Made by a program: the position numbers and the translations under genes. A stretch of DNA of 64,000 nucleotides from positions 620,001 to 684,000 of the forward strand of contig NZ_FLKM01000008.1 of the NCBI RefSeq assembly GCF_900086585.1, read 5' to 3'. Of the stretch, positions 24,952 to 34,776 are shown piece after piece. Under the pieces are notes generated by a model. The model searched no databases. It was given only the letters and a program-made list of their open reading frames with translations, and had not been told where the DNA came from. The DNA is from Emergencia timonensis. Lineage in GTDB: Bacteria; Bacillota; Clostridia; Peptostreptococcales; Anaerovoracaceae. Within the stretch, counting starts at the first letter, position 1. Each line of letters begins with the position of its first letter.

Positions 24952-26925
24952 ATGCCAAATGAGAAGAAACCAAAAACAAAATACGTGGAGTATCTCCGCC
25001 ATGCTGAATACTACGATATGCAGAGTACCTTTGATGAGCTGTATGCCAGAAGTCAAGCCGGAGAAATCTTTGACGGCCTGATGGATGTGATACTTTCGAG
25101 AGAAAATATCCTATTGGCCTATCGGAACATCAAATCCAATACCGGGAGTTTTACACCGGGGACGGATAAGCTGAAAATTTCTGATATTGGTAAACTTACC
25201 GCTGACGAAGTAACAGCGAGGGTACGTAGAATCGTAAAGGGAGGTAAAAACGGCTACACCCCAAGAAGCGTGAGACGCAAAGAAATCCCTAAGCCAAACG
25301 GGAGTACCAGACCTCTGGGAATCCCTTGTATATGGGATAGATTGGTACAGCAATGTATCAAGCAAGTCATGGAGCCTATCTGCGAAGCCAGATTTAGCAA
25401 TAACAGCTATGGATTCCGTCCGAATCGGTCGGTTGAAAATGCGATAGCGGCAATCTACAGGCTTATGCAGAGGTCAGGACTTTACTATGTTGTGGAGTTT
25501 GATATTAAGGGCTTCTTTGACAATGTAGACCATTCAAAGCTGATAAAACAGTTATGGTCACTTAATATTCGGGATAAAGAATTGCTCTATGTAATCCGCA
25601 GGATTCTCAAAGCACCAATCCTCATGCCGGATGGCCATATAGAACACCCAGCAAAGGGAACGCCGCAGGGCGGCATTATTTCACCACTGCTGGCAAATGT
25701 GGTTCTGAATGAACTTGACCATTGGATAGAAAGCCAGTGGCAGTGCAACCCGGTAACGGAAAACTACTCCTACAGGGAAAATGCGACGGGCTGTCCGATA
25801 CAAAGCCATGCGTATCGGGCAATGCGGAATACAAGGTTGAAAGAAATGTATATCGTCAGATATGCGGATGATTTTCGGATTCTTTGCAGGACGAAAGAAC
25901 AGGCAGACCGGACGCTGATTGCGGTAACGCATTGGCTGAAAGAACGCTTACGTCTTGATGTTTCGCCAGAGAAAACGAGAGTTGTTGACACCAGACGGAG
26001 CTATTCTGAATTTCTCGGATTCAAAATCAGACTGCACAAAAAGGGGAAAAAGTATGTCGTTCAATCGCACATGTGCGATAAAGCCTATAGAAAGGTCAAG
26101 GCCAACCTGACAAAGCAGGTCGGGAACATCAAATTTCCAAGAAAAGACCGTGGAGAGGCCGGAGAAGTACGGCTGTTTAACTCAATGGTTATGGGAATCC
26201 AGAATTATTATCAGTTAGCCACAGACATCAGCATTGATTGCGGTGATATTGGCAGAACTGTTAATATAGTCCTTAAAAACAGGCTGAAATCAGGAAAAAC
26301 GCACCGACTAAAAGAAGAAGGTCGAGACCTTACAAAAATGGAGCTCCAAAGATATGGGAAATCGGAACAGCTAAGATATATAGCACAATCCAAAGAACCG
26401 ATTTATCCGATAAGCTATGTTCAATGCACAAATCCAATGAATTTGCGGCGAAAAGTATGCGCCTACACAGCGACAGGCAGAAGTGCAATCCATGACGATT
26501 TACGGATAAACACTTCCTTACTGTTACAGCTTATGAGAGCGCCTACATACCGCCGTAGTGCAGAATATGCGGACAACCGTATTTCACTATTCTCCGCTCA
26601 ATGGGGGAAATGTGCAATAACGGGAAAGGAATTTCAGTGTGTTTCAGAAATCCACTGTCACCATAAAACACCAAAGGGTAATGGTGGCAGTGACAAGTAT
26701 GAAAATCTGGTATTGGTGCTTGCACCAGTACACGAACTGATACACGCAGTCAATGAGGATACTATTTGTTCTTATCTCTCCGCTCTTAAATTGGACGCTT
26801 CACAACTTATGAAGCTAAACAGACTGCGAATTCTGGCAAATCGGAAACCTATTGATTTGGAGAACCTAAATCTTACGAATAATTCTCATAATGGTATGAC
26901 TAAGGAGACTAAGAAAACTGTTTGA
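24952..26925 (+). CDS. ltrA: Group II intron-encoded reverse transcriptase/maturase with HNH domain (intron 2)
   Basis: 657 residues. Reverse transcriptase motifs are RPLGIPCIWDRLVQQCIKQ, GTPQGGIISPLLANVVLNEL and active site YADD (304-307). The maturase domain X follows. The C-terminal HNH part has CAITGKEF (from about 554), EIHCHHKTPKGNGGSDKYEN and a final HELIH. AAAGGAG precedes the ATG by about 10 bases. The gene is intact, so splicing and mobility of intron 2 are both plausible. Confidence 0.92.
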   Translation: MPNEKKPKTKYVEYLRHAEYYDMQSTFDELYARSQAGEIFDGLMDVILSRENILLAYRNIKSNTGSFTPGTDKLKISDIGKLTADEVTARVRRIVKGGKNGYTPRSVRRKEIPKPNGSTRPLGIPCIWDRLVQQCIKQVMEPICEARFSNNSYGFRPNRSVENAIAAIYRLMQRSGLYYVVEFDIKGFFDNVDHSKLIKQLWSLNIRDKELLYVIRRILKAPILMPDGHIEHPAKGTPQGGIISPLLANVVLNELDHWIESQWQCNPVTENYSYRENATGCPIQSHAYRAMRNTRLKEMYIVRYADDFRILCRTKEQADRTLIAVTHWLKERLRLDVSPEKTRVVDTRRSYSEFLGFKIRLHKKGKKYVVQSHMCDKAYRKVKANLTKQVGNIKFPRKDRGEAGEVRLFNSMVMGIQNYYQLATDISIDCGDIGRTVNIVLKNRLKSGKTHRLKEEGRDLTKMELQRYGKSEQLRYIAQSKEPIYPISYVQCTNPMNLRRKVCAYTATGRSAIHDDLRINTSLLLQLMRAPTYRRSAEYADNRISLFSAQWGKCAITGKEFQCVSEIHCHHKTPKGNGGSDKYENLVLVLAPVHELIHAVNEDTICSYLSALKLDASQLMKLNRLRILANRKPIDLENLNLTNNSHNGMTKETKKTV

Positions 26926-26933
26926 TTGATGGA

Positions 26934-26967
26934 ACGCCGGATGCGGTGAAAGTCGCATGTCCGGTGT
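26934..26967 (+). ncRNA. Domain V of group II intron 2
   Basis: 34 bases: lower stem ACGCCGGA / TCCGGTGT, 2-base TG bulge, upper stem TGCGGT / GTCGCA and a GAAA tetraloop. The catalytic triad reads CGC, not AGC as in intron 1. Confidence 0.88.
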
Positions 26968-27016
26968 GAAGCGGGGGAAAAGCTGGAGATAACTTCAAAG
27001 GCTTACCTATCGCTAT

Positions 27017-28458
27017 TTCCCTCTGACCTTGCCACCTACGGCAGTGAAGCGAAAAAGCTGTTGCAGGATTTGCAGAGCCGAAACGAGAGAATGTTCCTTG
27101 TCTCCTTTTTGGTGCTAAACACAGCGGACAATCCCCGTCAGCTTGGCAACAACATCTTTCAGGCAGGCTCTATTGCCCAGAAGTATAACTGTCAGCTGAC
27201 CAGAATGGACTTTCAGCAGGAAGAAGGGCTGATGAGCTGTCTGCCCCTGGGACTCAATCAGATTGAGATCCAGCGAGGGTTGACCACCAGTTCTACGGCT
27301 ATCTTTGTACCGTTCACCACACAGGAATTATTCCAGAACGGCAAAGAAGCCCTGTACTACGGCATCAACGCCCTGTCCAACAACCTCATCATGGTGGACA
27401 GAAAGCTGCTGAAAAACCCCAACGGCTTGATACTTGGGACACCTGGAAGTGGCAAGTCCTTTAGCGCAAAACGAGAAATCGCCAACTGCTTTTTGCTTAC
27501 CAGTGATGATGTTATCATCTGTGACCCGGAAGCGGAGTACGCACCTCTTGTTGAGCGTCTGCATGGGCAGGTCATCAAGATCTCGCCTACCTCAACAAAC
27601 TACATCAATCCGATGGACCTGAACCTGGACTACTCGGATGATGAAAGCCCGCTGTCCCTCAAGTCTGACTTTATTCTCAGCTTGTGTGAGCTGATCGTGG
27701 GCGGTAAGGACGGATTGCAGCCGGTGCAGAAAACCATCATCGACCGCTGTGTGCGTCTGGTCTATCAGACCTATCTCAACGACCCGCGCCCGGAGAATAT
27801 GCCGATTCTGGAGGACCTATATAACCTGCTCCGCTCACAGGAGGAAAAGGAAGCCCAGTATATCGCCACGGCCCTTGAAATCTATGTAACCGGCTCCCTC
27901 AATGTGTTCAACCACCAGAGCAATGTGGACATCAATAACCGCATTGTCTGCTATGACATCAAGGAACTGGGTAAGCAGCTCAAGAAAATCGGTATGTTGG
28001 TGGTCCAGGATCAGGTGTGGAACCGCGTTACCATCAACCGTGCCGCTCACAAGTCCACCCGTTACTACATCGACGAGATGCACCTACTTTTGAAGGAGGA
28101 GCAGACCGCCGCTTATACGGTGGAAATCTGGAAGCGATTCAGAAAATGGGGCGGTATTCCGACAGGTATCACCCAGAATGTCAAAGACCTGCTTTCCAGC
28201 CGTGAGGTGGAGAACATCTTTGAAAACTCCGACTTCGTGTATATGCTCAACCAGGCAGGCGGAGACCGACAGATCCTTGCCAAGCAGCTGGGCATTTCCA
28301 CGCACCAGCTTAGCTATGTGACCCACTCCGGTGAGGGCGAGGGCCTGCTGTTCTATGGCTCCACGATCCTGCCCTTCGTTGACCACTTCCCGAAAAACAC
28401 CGAGCTTTACCGCATTATGACCACCAAACCCCAGGAACTGAAAAAGGAGGATGAATAA
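27017..28458 (+). CDS. virB4: VirB4-like conjugation ATPase, 3' exon
   Basis: Rest of VirB4 from PSDLATYGSEAKKLLQDLQ onward. Walker A LGTPGSGKSFSAKRE is near residue 482 and Walker B TRYYIDEMHLL near 690 of the spliced protein. VirB4 powers assembly of the channel and pilus and engages the coupling protein. The exon boundary at 27017 gives the family's usual IIPSDLATYG sequence. A frame beginning at TTG 27061 exists but lacks the conserved residues. Confidence 0.88.
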
Positions 28459-28460
28459 CT

Positions 28461-28835
28461 ATGAAACAGAATATTTGCGAACTTGATACCATGATTTTTT
28501 TCCGCGAGGCATTGGAGGCTCACGAATTCATGTTGCTTCCGGTAATGGCCTCCGCTGTTGTTGAGTGTCGTACCGCTGACAAAGAACTCAAAACCTTGAA
28601 TGAGGATGGCGAAATTGGTCTTGCCCGTCTCTTTTCGATCTGGGCAAATATGATGTGTGCCCCTGGTGCAGCAACCATTGTAGGGTGCAGACCTATCACA
28701 ATGCTCTCTGAGATTCTGGCGCAAGTCCATGCGTATCTCACCGTGCATCCGCTATATGATCCGGAAGGTTTGGCCCTCTATGTGGAGCTGCACCACATGA
28801 TGGATGCTATCCTAATGGGTGATTGGTTTGAATAA
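28461..28835 (+). CDS. Unknown ICE protein between virB4 and the CHAP hydrolase
   Basis: 124 residues, soluble and rich in helices (MKQNICELDTMIFFREALEA...). I recognise no family. AAGGAGG precedes the ATG, and the gene begins 2 bases after the virB4 stop, so it is part of the same operon. Its end overlaps the start of the next gene, suggesting coupled translation. Composition is more A+T-rich than its neighbours, so it may be a later gain. Confidence 0.6.
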   Translation: MKQNICELDTMIFFREALEAHEFMLLPVMASAVVECRTADKELKTLNEDGEIGLARLFSIWANMMCAPGAATIVGCRPITMLSEILAQVHAYLTVHPLYDPEGLALYVELHHMMDAILMGDWFE

Positions 28836-30537
28836 GGAGCCGCGCCTGCGCTTTACCGATGAGGAACGGTCTGACCCAGCGATGGAAAAGCCGATCCGTA
28901 AAGCGGAGAAAGCTGCGGCCAGAGCAGATAAGGCGCAGGCCAATATTCCAAAGAAAAAGGTCAGGCAGACGGTCATTGACCCGGATACCGGAAAAAAGAC
29001 CTCGAAGCTGACCTTTGAGGACAAGAAAAAGCCACCCTCCAAAGTTTCTCAGGGAGTGAAGGAAGCACCCGTCCAGCTGATCGCGGGCAAGCTCCACAAA
29101 GAGATCCGGGAAACAGAGCAGGACAATGTGGGCGTGGAAAGCGCCCACAAGTCCGAGGAGGCGGTGGAGACCGGCGCTTATCTGGTGCGGGAGGGCTATC
29201 GCAGCCACAAGTTGAAGCCCTGCCGCAAGGCAGCCCAGGCCGAGCAGAAGCTGGAGAAGGCCAATGTGAATGCCCTGTATCAAAAGTCCCTACGGGAAAA
29301 TCCTCAGTTTACCAGCAACCCTCTCTCCCGCTGGCAGCAAAAACAGAGTATCAAAAAGCAGTATGCCGCCGCCAAGCGCGCCGGTCAGACTGCCGGAAAT
29401 ACCGCCCAGGCTGCGTCCAAAACAGGAAAGGCCGCAAGGACGGTAAAAGAAAAGGCACAACAGGCAGGGTCATTCGTCATGCGCCACAAGAAAGGTTTTC
29501 TGGTTGCCGGTGTGCTGTTCCTCCTCATCTGTATGCTGATGAATACCATGTCCTCCTGCTCTATGATGGCACAGAGTATTGGTTCTGTAATTTCCGGCAC
29601 CACCTATCCATCGGATGACCCGGAAATGCTGGCGGTGGAGGCAGATTATGCAGACAGAGAAGCCCAGTTGCAGGAGAAAATCGACAACATCGAAAGCAGC
29701 CACTCAGGATATGACGAGTATCGGTATAACCTGGATATGATTGGTCATGACCCCCATGAGCTTGCGGCCTTTCTCTCTGCTGTCTTGCAGGGCTATACAC
29801 GCCACAGCGCACAGGCAGAGCTGGATCGTGTGTTTGATGCACAGTATCAGCTTACGCTGAGAGAAGAAATTCAGATTCGCACTTACACTGACGAAGATGG
29901 GGATGAGCATGAATATGAATATCGTATTCTCCATGTAACTTTAACAAGCCGTTCCATTGCCTCTCTTGCGCCAGAACTACTGACTCCGGAGCAGATGGAG
30001 ATGTACCAGGTCTACCGACAGACTATGGGCAATAAGCCGCTGTTGTTTGGTGGCGGTTCTCCCGATACAGGTGTTTCTGAAGATTTGACTGGTGTTGAAT
30101 TTATCAACGGCACCCGCCCCGGCAATCCGCAGTTGGTGGAACTGGCGAAAAGTCAGGTGGGTAATGTGGGAGGACAACCTTATTGGAGCTGGTACGGCTT
30201 CAACTCCCGCGTGGAATGGTGTGCCTGCTTTGTATCATGGTGCTATGGTCAATCCGGTCGAACGGAACCACGCTTTGCTGGTTGCCAGTCTCAGGGTGTT
30301 CCGTGGTTCCAGTCTCATGGACAGTGGGGCGCACGAGGATATGAAAACATCGCTCCCGGTGATGCCATTTTCTTCGATTGGGATCTGGATGGTTCCGCAG
30401 ACCATGTGGGAATTGTTGTCGGCACCGATGGCAGCCGTGTTTATACCGTGGAGGGAAATTCCGGCGATGCCTGCAAGATCAAAAGTTATGACCTGAATTA
30501 TCAGAGTATCAAGGGCTACGGCCTGATGAACTGGTAA
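28828..30537 (+). CDS. CD1108-family cell-wall hydrolase with CHAP domain
   Basis: 569 residues. A long basic, helical cytoplasmic part (about 1-215) precedes one membrane segment (GFLVAGVLFLLICMLMNTMS), then an extracellular region ending in a CHAP amidase/endopeptidase domain. The catalytic cysteine is probably C465 in VEWCACFVSWC, the histidine in DHVGIVVG (about 525). It cuts peptidoglycan locally so the conjugation channel can pass (VirB1-like role). The start is TTG 28828 (MNKEPRLRF is the usual family beginning); GTG 28819 is possible. Confidence 0.85.
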   Translation: MNKEPRLRFTDEERSDPAMEKPIRKAEKAAARADKAQANIPKKKVRQTVIDPDTGKKTSKLTFEDKKKPPSKVSQGVKEAPVQLIAGKLHKEIRETEQDNVGVESAHKSEEAVETGAYLVREGYRSHKLKPCRKAAQAEQKLEKANVNALYQKSLRENPQFTSNPLSRWQQKQSIKKQYAAAKRAGQTAGNTAQAASKTGKAARTVKEKAQQAGSFVMRHKKGFLVAGVLFLLICMLMNTMSSCSMMAQSIGSVISGTTYPSDDPEMLAVEADYADREAQLQEKIDNIESSHSGYDEYRYNLDMIGHDPHELAAFLSAVLQGYTRHSAQAELDRVFDAQYQLTLREEIQIRTYTDEDGDEHEYEYRILHVTLTSRSIASLAPELLTPEQMEMYQVYRQTMGNKPLLFGGGSPDTGVSEDLTGVEFINGTRPGNPQLVELAKSQVGNVGGQPYWSWYGFNSRVEWCACFVSWCYGQSGRTEPRFAGCQSQGVPWFQSHGQWGARGYENIAPGDAIFFDWDLDGSADHVGIVVGTDGSRVYTVEGNSGDACKIKSYDLNYQSIKGYGLMNW

Positions 30538-30566
30538 CAGAGATTTTTTAGAAGGAGTGATAGACG

Positions 30567-30818
30567 ATGGCAAAGAATAAAATTGAACGCATTGACCAGG
30601 AGATTACTCAGGTCCGCGAGAAGATCGCAGAGTATCAGGAAAAGCTCAAGGCGCTGGAGGTACAGAAAACCGAGGCAGAAAATCTGGAGATCGTCCAGAT
30701 GGTGCGCGCCCTGCGTATGACCCCGGCTCAGCTGAGCGCCATGCTGTCCGGAGGCACAGTTCCCGGCAGTTTGGCTGATGACAACAACGAACAGGAGGAA
30801 AACAGCTATGAGGAATAA
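30567..30818 (+). CDS. DUF4315 family protein
   Basis: 83 residues. Residues 1-45 form a charged coiled coil ([20 protein letters not shown]); the second half has [15 protein letters not shown], a DUF4315 hallmark. Function unknown; always in this place between the hydrolase and the DUF4366 gene of Tn1549-like ICEs. AAGGAG lies before the ATG. Overlaps the next gene by 11 bases. Confidence 0.82.
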   Translation: MAKNKIERIDQEITQVREKIAEYQEKLKALEVQKTEAENLEIVQMVRALRMTPAQLSAMLSGGTVPGSLADDNNEQEENSYEE

Positions 30819-31560
30819 ACGATTGCTCCGAACACTTTCCGCCCTTTGCCTGACGCTGGTTCTGGCATCGGGCTTTACCGTTCCCGCTTTTGCCCAGGGC
30901 GCAGCGCCGCCCCCGTCAGAGGATACCACCAATGACAGCAATGTGGTGGTGGAAGAACCCGAAAAAGCACCTCCGCTGACCCCGGATGGCAACGCCGCTC
31001 TGGTGGATGATTTTGGTGGCAACAAGCAGCTCATTACCGTTACCACCAAGGCGGGCAACTATTTTTATATCCTGATTGACAGGGCCAACGAGGATAAAAA
31101 GACCGCTGTTCACTTTCTGAACCAGGTGGATGAAGCAGACCTGATGGCGCTGATGGAAGATGGAAATGCCAAAGAGGAGCCGCCTGCTGTGTGCAGCTGC
31201 ACGAAGAAATGTGAAGCAGGGGCAGTCAATACGGCCTGTCCGGTCTGCGTAACTGATAAGAGTAAATGTACGGGAAAAGCACCGGAACCTCCGGCAGAAA
31301 CACCGGAGCCGGAAAAAGAAAAGCCTGCTGGACTGAACCCGGCTGCTCTGATCCTTCTGCTGGCTCTGCTTGGTGGCGGTGGCGTATTTGCCTACTTGAA
31401 GCTCGTTAAGAATAAGCCTAAGACCAAGGGCAATGACAGTCTGGACGATTATGATTATGGCGAGGAAGATTCTGAGGAATGGGAAACCGAGGATGAGGAA
31501 GTCCTTGAGGATGGTTTTGAGGGTTCTGACCCTATTGAGGAAAGCGATAGAGCAGATTGA
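30808..31560 (+). CDS. DUF4366 (CD1107-family) exported membrane protein
   Basis: 250 residues. A signal peptide ([20 protein letters not shown], cut near AFAQ) is followed by a domain with [20 protein letters not shown], a cysteine-rich patch (six or more Cys, about 129-155), a proline/glutamate linker, one membrane segment (about 180-203) and a highly acidic cytoplasmic tail. It belongs to the surface-exposed part of the conjugation machine. The start follows AGGAGG; an earlier in-frame codon is not used. Confidence 0.82.
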   Translation: MRNKRLLRTLSALCLTLVLASGFTVPAFAQGAAPPPSEDTTNDSNVVVEEPEKAPPLTPDGNAALVDDFGGNKQLITVTTKAGNYFYILIDRANEDKKTAVHFLNQVDEADLMALMEDGNAKEEPPAVCSCTKKCEAGAVNTACPVCVTDKSKCTGKAPEPPAETPEPEKEKPAGLNPAALILLLALLGGGGVFAYLKLVKNKPKTKGNDSLDDYDYGEEDSEEWETEDEEVLEDGFEGSDPIEESDRAD

Positions 31561-31604
31561 ACCATTTGAGCGTAGTGTATTTCAAATCATTGCTGTATAA
31601 GGGA

Positions 31605-31634
31605 CAGAGGACAGGGAGAAATTCCTGTCCTCTG
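31605..31634 (+). promoter_or_regulatory. Strong stem-loop in the leader of the next gene
   Basis: CAGAGGACAGG / CCTGTCCTCTG: an 11-bp perfect stem with an 8-base loop, no T-run. It probably affects mRNA stability or processing between the two genes. Confidence 0.5.
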
Positions 31635-31707
31635 CTGCTCTACGCACTCTCTTACTGCAAATCCACACCCAAAATCAGCACATGGTCAAAGAAAGGAGGA
31701 CCTCACA

Positions 31708-32415
31708 ATGAACACCTGGAACTGGTTGTTACACTTTCTGATTATTTTTGATCTGGTCGCCTTCGGAATTTACTTTGGAGGAGACATTCTTTTCACTGCT
31801 ATAAGCAAAGTTCAAAAAAAGTCAAAGAAGGACGATGACTTGGACCTTTATGATTTTGAAATTGAGACCGCACCCCCAAAACGCTCTTTATGTGTGGACT
31901 CAATCCGAATGCTTTATTCTGGTGAGATAGATGAATTTGTGGAAAAGGAACTGTTGCCTGATGCAGCGGAGACCATGAAAGCTTTATCTGAAGCTGAAAA
32001 AACAGCAGTTAGCCTGTTACTAAAAGCTTATATCGGTTTTTTGAGCGAAGAAGCAACGGTAGATGAACAAAGTTTTCCCATGGTTAAGGAACTGTTGTCT
32101 TATACACAGGGCAGCAAAGAAGATGGTGAAAAAGACGCCATAGATTGTCTGATGGAAGATATGGTCAGCAGAACCCACAGACATCGAGAATATTACAACA
32201 ATTATCAACGCTATCAGCTGATACAGGTGGATAAAGAGCGTGTGATTATGGCCTGCAATATCATAATCAATGATTTGATTGGCAGGTTATACCGATATGA
32301 TTATCGCTTTGGCTATGACATTACTCTTGCCTCTGAACACAGCATTGCAAAAAAACTGTCTGATGATTGGCAGGATGAATGGGAGGTTGAAGAATATGAA
32401 GCTGGTGATTGCTGA
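31708..32415 (+). CDS. Membrane-anchored ICE protein, unknown function
   Basis: 235 residues: an N-terminal hydrophobic anchor (about residues 6-30, LLHFLIIFDLVAFGIYFGGD), a lysine/aspartate-rich hinge, then a soluble helical domain with a histidine/tyrosine-rich RTHRHREYYNNYQRY stretch. No family recognised. AAAGGAGG precedes the ATG. It overlaps topB by 20 bases, so the two are translated together. It is more A+T-rich than the flanking backbone. Confidence 0.6.
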   Translation: MNTWNWLLHFLIIFDLVAFGIYFGGDILFTAISKVQKKSKKDDDLDLYDFEIETAPPKRSLCVDSIRMLYSGEIDEFVEKELLPDAAETMKALSEAEKTAVSLLLKAYIGFLSEEATVDEQSFPMVKELLSYTQGSKEDGEKDAIDCLMEDMVSRTHRHREYYNNYQRYQLIQVDKERVIMACNIIINDLIGRLYRYDYRFGYDITLASEHSIAKKLSDDWQDEWEVEEYEAGDC

Positions 32416-34495
32416 AAAACCATCGGTTGCACAAAGTTTGGCGGCGGTGATCGGTGCAACTGTCCGTAAGGACGGGTATCTGGAGGGCAACGGCTGGCGT
32501 GTCAGTTGGTGTGTGGGCCATCTGGCCGGACTTGCAGATGCAGACAGCTATGACCCCAAGTACGCCAAGTGGCGATATGATGACCTGCCTATCCTGCCGG
32601 AACATTGGCAGATGGTAGTGGGAAAGGATAAGAAAAAGCAATTTGATATTCTCAAAAAGCTGATGAACGCCCCGGATGTGACGGAAGTGGTAAATGCCTG
32701 TGATGCCGGACGCGAGGGAGAGCTTATCTTCCGCAGCGTCTATGAGCTGGCAGGCTGCAAGAAGCCGATGAAAAGGCTCTGGATTTCTTCGATGGAGGAC
32801 TCCGCCATAAGGGAGGGTTTTGCAAACCTACGCCTCGGTGCAGATTATGACGGACTTCGTGATGCTGCCCTCTGCCGTGCCAAGGCAGACTGGCTGGTGG
32901 GGATCAATGCCACAAGGCTTTTTTCCGTGCTGTATCACCGTACCCTCAACATCGGGCGCGTGATGTCTCCGACGCTGGCGCTTATTGTCCAGCGGGAAGC
33001 TGAGATCGACACTTTTAAGCCGGTTCCCTTTTATACCGTGGCGCTGGAGCTGCCCGGTCTTACTGTATCCGGGGAGCGCATGGCGGATAAGGCCGCTGCC
33101 GAGCAGCTGAAAGAAGCCTGCCAGGGTGCAGCTGTCACGATCAAAAAGGTGGAGTGCAAGGAAAAGTCCGAAAAGCCGCCTGCCCTCTATGACCTGACTA
33201 CTCTGCAAAGAGATGCCAACCGCCTGCTTGGATTTACAGCCCAGCAGACCCTGGACTATCTGCAAAGCCTGTATGAAAAGAAGCTCTGCACCTATCCCCG
33301 TACTGACAGCCGCTATCTGACCGGTGATATGGCAGACAGCCTGCCGGTGCTGGTGAATCTGGTTGCCAATGCTATGCCGTTTCGCAAAGGTATCGCCATT
33401 ACCTGTGATCCGCAGACGGTCATCAACGATAAGAAAGTAACCGACCACCACGCAGTAATTCCCACCCGAAATCTCAAGGATGCAGACCTTTCTGCCCTTC
33501 CTGCGGGAGAAAAAGCAGTGCTGGAGCTGGTGGCCCTGCGTCTGCTGTGCGCCGTAGCCCAGCCCCATATCTATTCGGAAACCGTTGTGATTGCAGCGTG
33601 TGCCGGTGGGGAGTTTATCGCCAAAGGAAAAACGGTGAAGCACCCCGGATGGAAGGCACTGGAGGACGCTTACCGTGCCAAAATGAAGGATACAGAGTCA
33701 GAAAAAGAGGGCGCAGAGAAAGCCCTGCCGGAGCTGACCGAAGGACAGACCCTTTCGGTTGCTGCTGCAATCGTCAAAGAAGGCAAAAGCAGTCCGCCTC
33801 AGCACTTTACGGAGGACACCCTATTGTCCGCGATGGAGACTGCCGGAAAAGAGGATATGCCGGAGGACGCCGAGAGAAAAGGTCTGGGGACACCGGCCAC
33901 CCGTGCCGGTATTTTGGAAAAGCTGGTATCTGCCGGTTTTCTGGAACGAAAAAAGAGCAGGAAAACGGTGCAGCTTCTCCCTTCCCACGATGCAGTTTCC
34001 CTTATCACCGTCCTGCCGGAACAGCTGCAATCGCCGCTTCTGACTGCCGAGTGGGAGTACCGCCTGGGCGAGATCGAGCGTGGGCAGCTGGCCCCGGAGG
34101 AGTTTCTGGATGGAATCAGCACTATGCTGAAAGACCTGGTGGGAACTTATCAGGTCATCAAGGGAACCGAGTATCTGTTCGCTCCGCCCCGCGAGGTGGT
34201 AGGCAAATGCCCTCGCTGCGGCGGTGAAGTTGCAGAACTGCAAAAAGGCTTCTTCTGTCAGAATGATTCTTGCAAATTTGCAATCTGGAAAAACAACAAA
34301 TGGTGGACTGCCAAGAAAAAACAGCCGACCAAGGCTGTGGTGTCTGCGCTGCTGAACGATGGCCGTGTCCGTGTGACGGGGCTATATTCGGAGAAAACTG
34401 GCAAGACCTACGATGCCACTGTGATTTTGGAGGATAATGGACAGTACGCCAACTTCAAGCTGGAATTTGACCAGCGGAAAGGAGGCAGCCGATGA
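32396..34495 (+). CDS. topB: DNA topoisomerase III
   Basis: 699 residues. The toprim domain opens MKLVIAEKPSVAQSLAAVIG and continues with VVNACDAGREGELIFRSVY. The active-site tyrosine is Y300 in TYPRTDSRYL. A C-terminal zinc finger reads CPRCGG and CQNDSC. Type IA topoisomerases pass single strands and resolve replication or transfer intermediates. GGAGG lies upstream of the ATG; earlier in-frame codons run through the previous gene. Overlaps the next gene by 4 bases (ATGA). Confidence 0.93.
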   Translation: MKLVIAEKPSVAQSLAAVIGATVRKDGYLEGNGWRVSWCVGHLAGLADADSYDPKYAKWRYDDLPILPEHWQMVVGKDKKKQFDILKKLMNAPDVTEVVNACDAGREGELIFRSVYELAGCKKPMKRLWISSMEDSAIREGFANLRLGADYDGLRDAALCRAKADWLVGINATRLFSVLYHRTLNIGRVMSPTLALIVQREAEIDTFKPVPFYTVALELPGLTVSGERMADKAAAEQLKEACQGAAVTIKKVECKEKSEKPPALYDLTTLQRDANRLLGFTAQQTLDYLQSLYEKKLCTYPRTDSRYLTGDMADSLPVLVNLVANAMPFRKGIAITCDPQTVINDKKVTDHHAVIPTRNLKDADLSALPAGEKAVLELVALRLLCAVAQPHIYSETVVIAACAGGEFIAKGKTVKHPGWKALEDAYRAKMKDTESEKEGAEKALPELTEGQTLSVAAAIVKEGKSSPPQHFTEDTLLSAMETAGKEDMPEDAERKGLGTPATRAGILEKLVSAGFLERKKSRKTVQLLPSHDAVSLITVLPEQLQSPLLTAEWEYRLGEIERGQLAPEEFLDGISTMLKDLVGTYQVIKGTEYLFAPPREVVGKCPRCGGEVAELQKGFFCQNDSCKFAIWKNNKWWTAKKKQPTKAVVSALLNDGRVRVTGLYSEKTGKTYDATVILEDNGQYANFKLEFDQRKGGSR

Positions 34496-34770
34496 AGCTC
34501 TCTTTAGTGGAACGGGAAACCATTCTCCTCTATAACCAGGCAGAACCAATGGCTGAGATCTACACCCACGATCCCCGTCTGATGGAGAAGCTGGAACTGC
34601 TGGCAAAAAAGCACTCCGACCAGATCACCCGAAAGGACGCCCATAACTTTACCGTTCCCAAGCGGTGTGTATCAGTCAGGGAGCCATACAGCGCCGAACG
34701 CCGCAAAGCTGCCAGTGAACGGGCCAAAGCTGCCGGATACCAGCCCCCTGTGAGAAAGTCCGGCAGTTAA
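34492..34770 (+). CDS. Small ICE protein next to topB, unknown function
   Basis: 92 residues, soluble and strongly basic at the C-terminus (RRKAASERAKAAGYQPPVRK). The stretch EIYTHDPRLMEKLELLAKKH is shared, as far as I recall, by the small proteins that occupy this position in related ICEs; no function is known. AAAGGAGG lies upstream and the ATG overlaps the topB stop. Confidence 0.65.
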   Translation: MKLSLVERETILLYNQAEPMAEIYTHDPRLMEKLELLAKKHSDQITRKDAHNFTVPKRCVSVREPYSAERRKAASERAKAAGYQPPVRKSGS

Positions 34771-34776
34771 AGGCAC

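Larger units (their letters stand above)
24213..27016 (+). mobile_element. Group II intron 2, in virB4
   Basis: 2,804 bases starting GTGCGACTCG and ending ACCTATCGCTAT, same direction as virB4. It carries a maturase gene and domain V. Splicing joins the exons as DMDI-I-PSDLATYG with phase 1, like intron 1. The roughly 740 bases before the maturase gene are intron RNA domains without another gene. Sequence and maturase differ clearly from intron 1, so this is a separate insertion, not a copy. Confidence 0.92.

Noticed and set aside
31557..31751. 64-codon frame between the DUF4366 and the membrane-anchored protein genes
   Set aside because: No binding site of its own beyond overlap with the upstream stop, and it runs through a strong hairpin and into the next gene.
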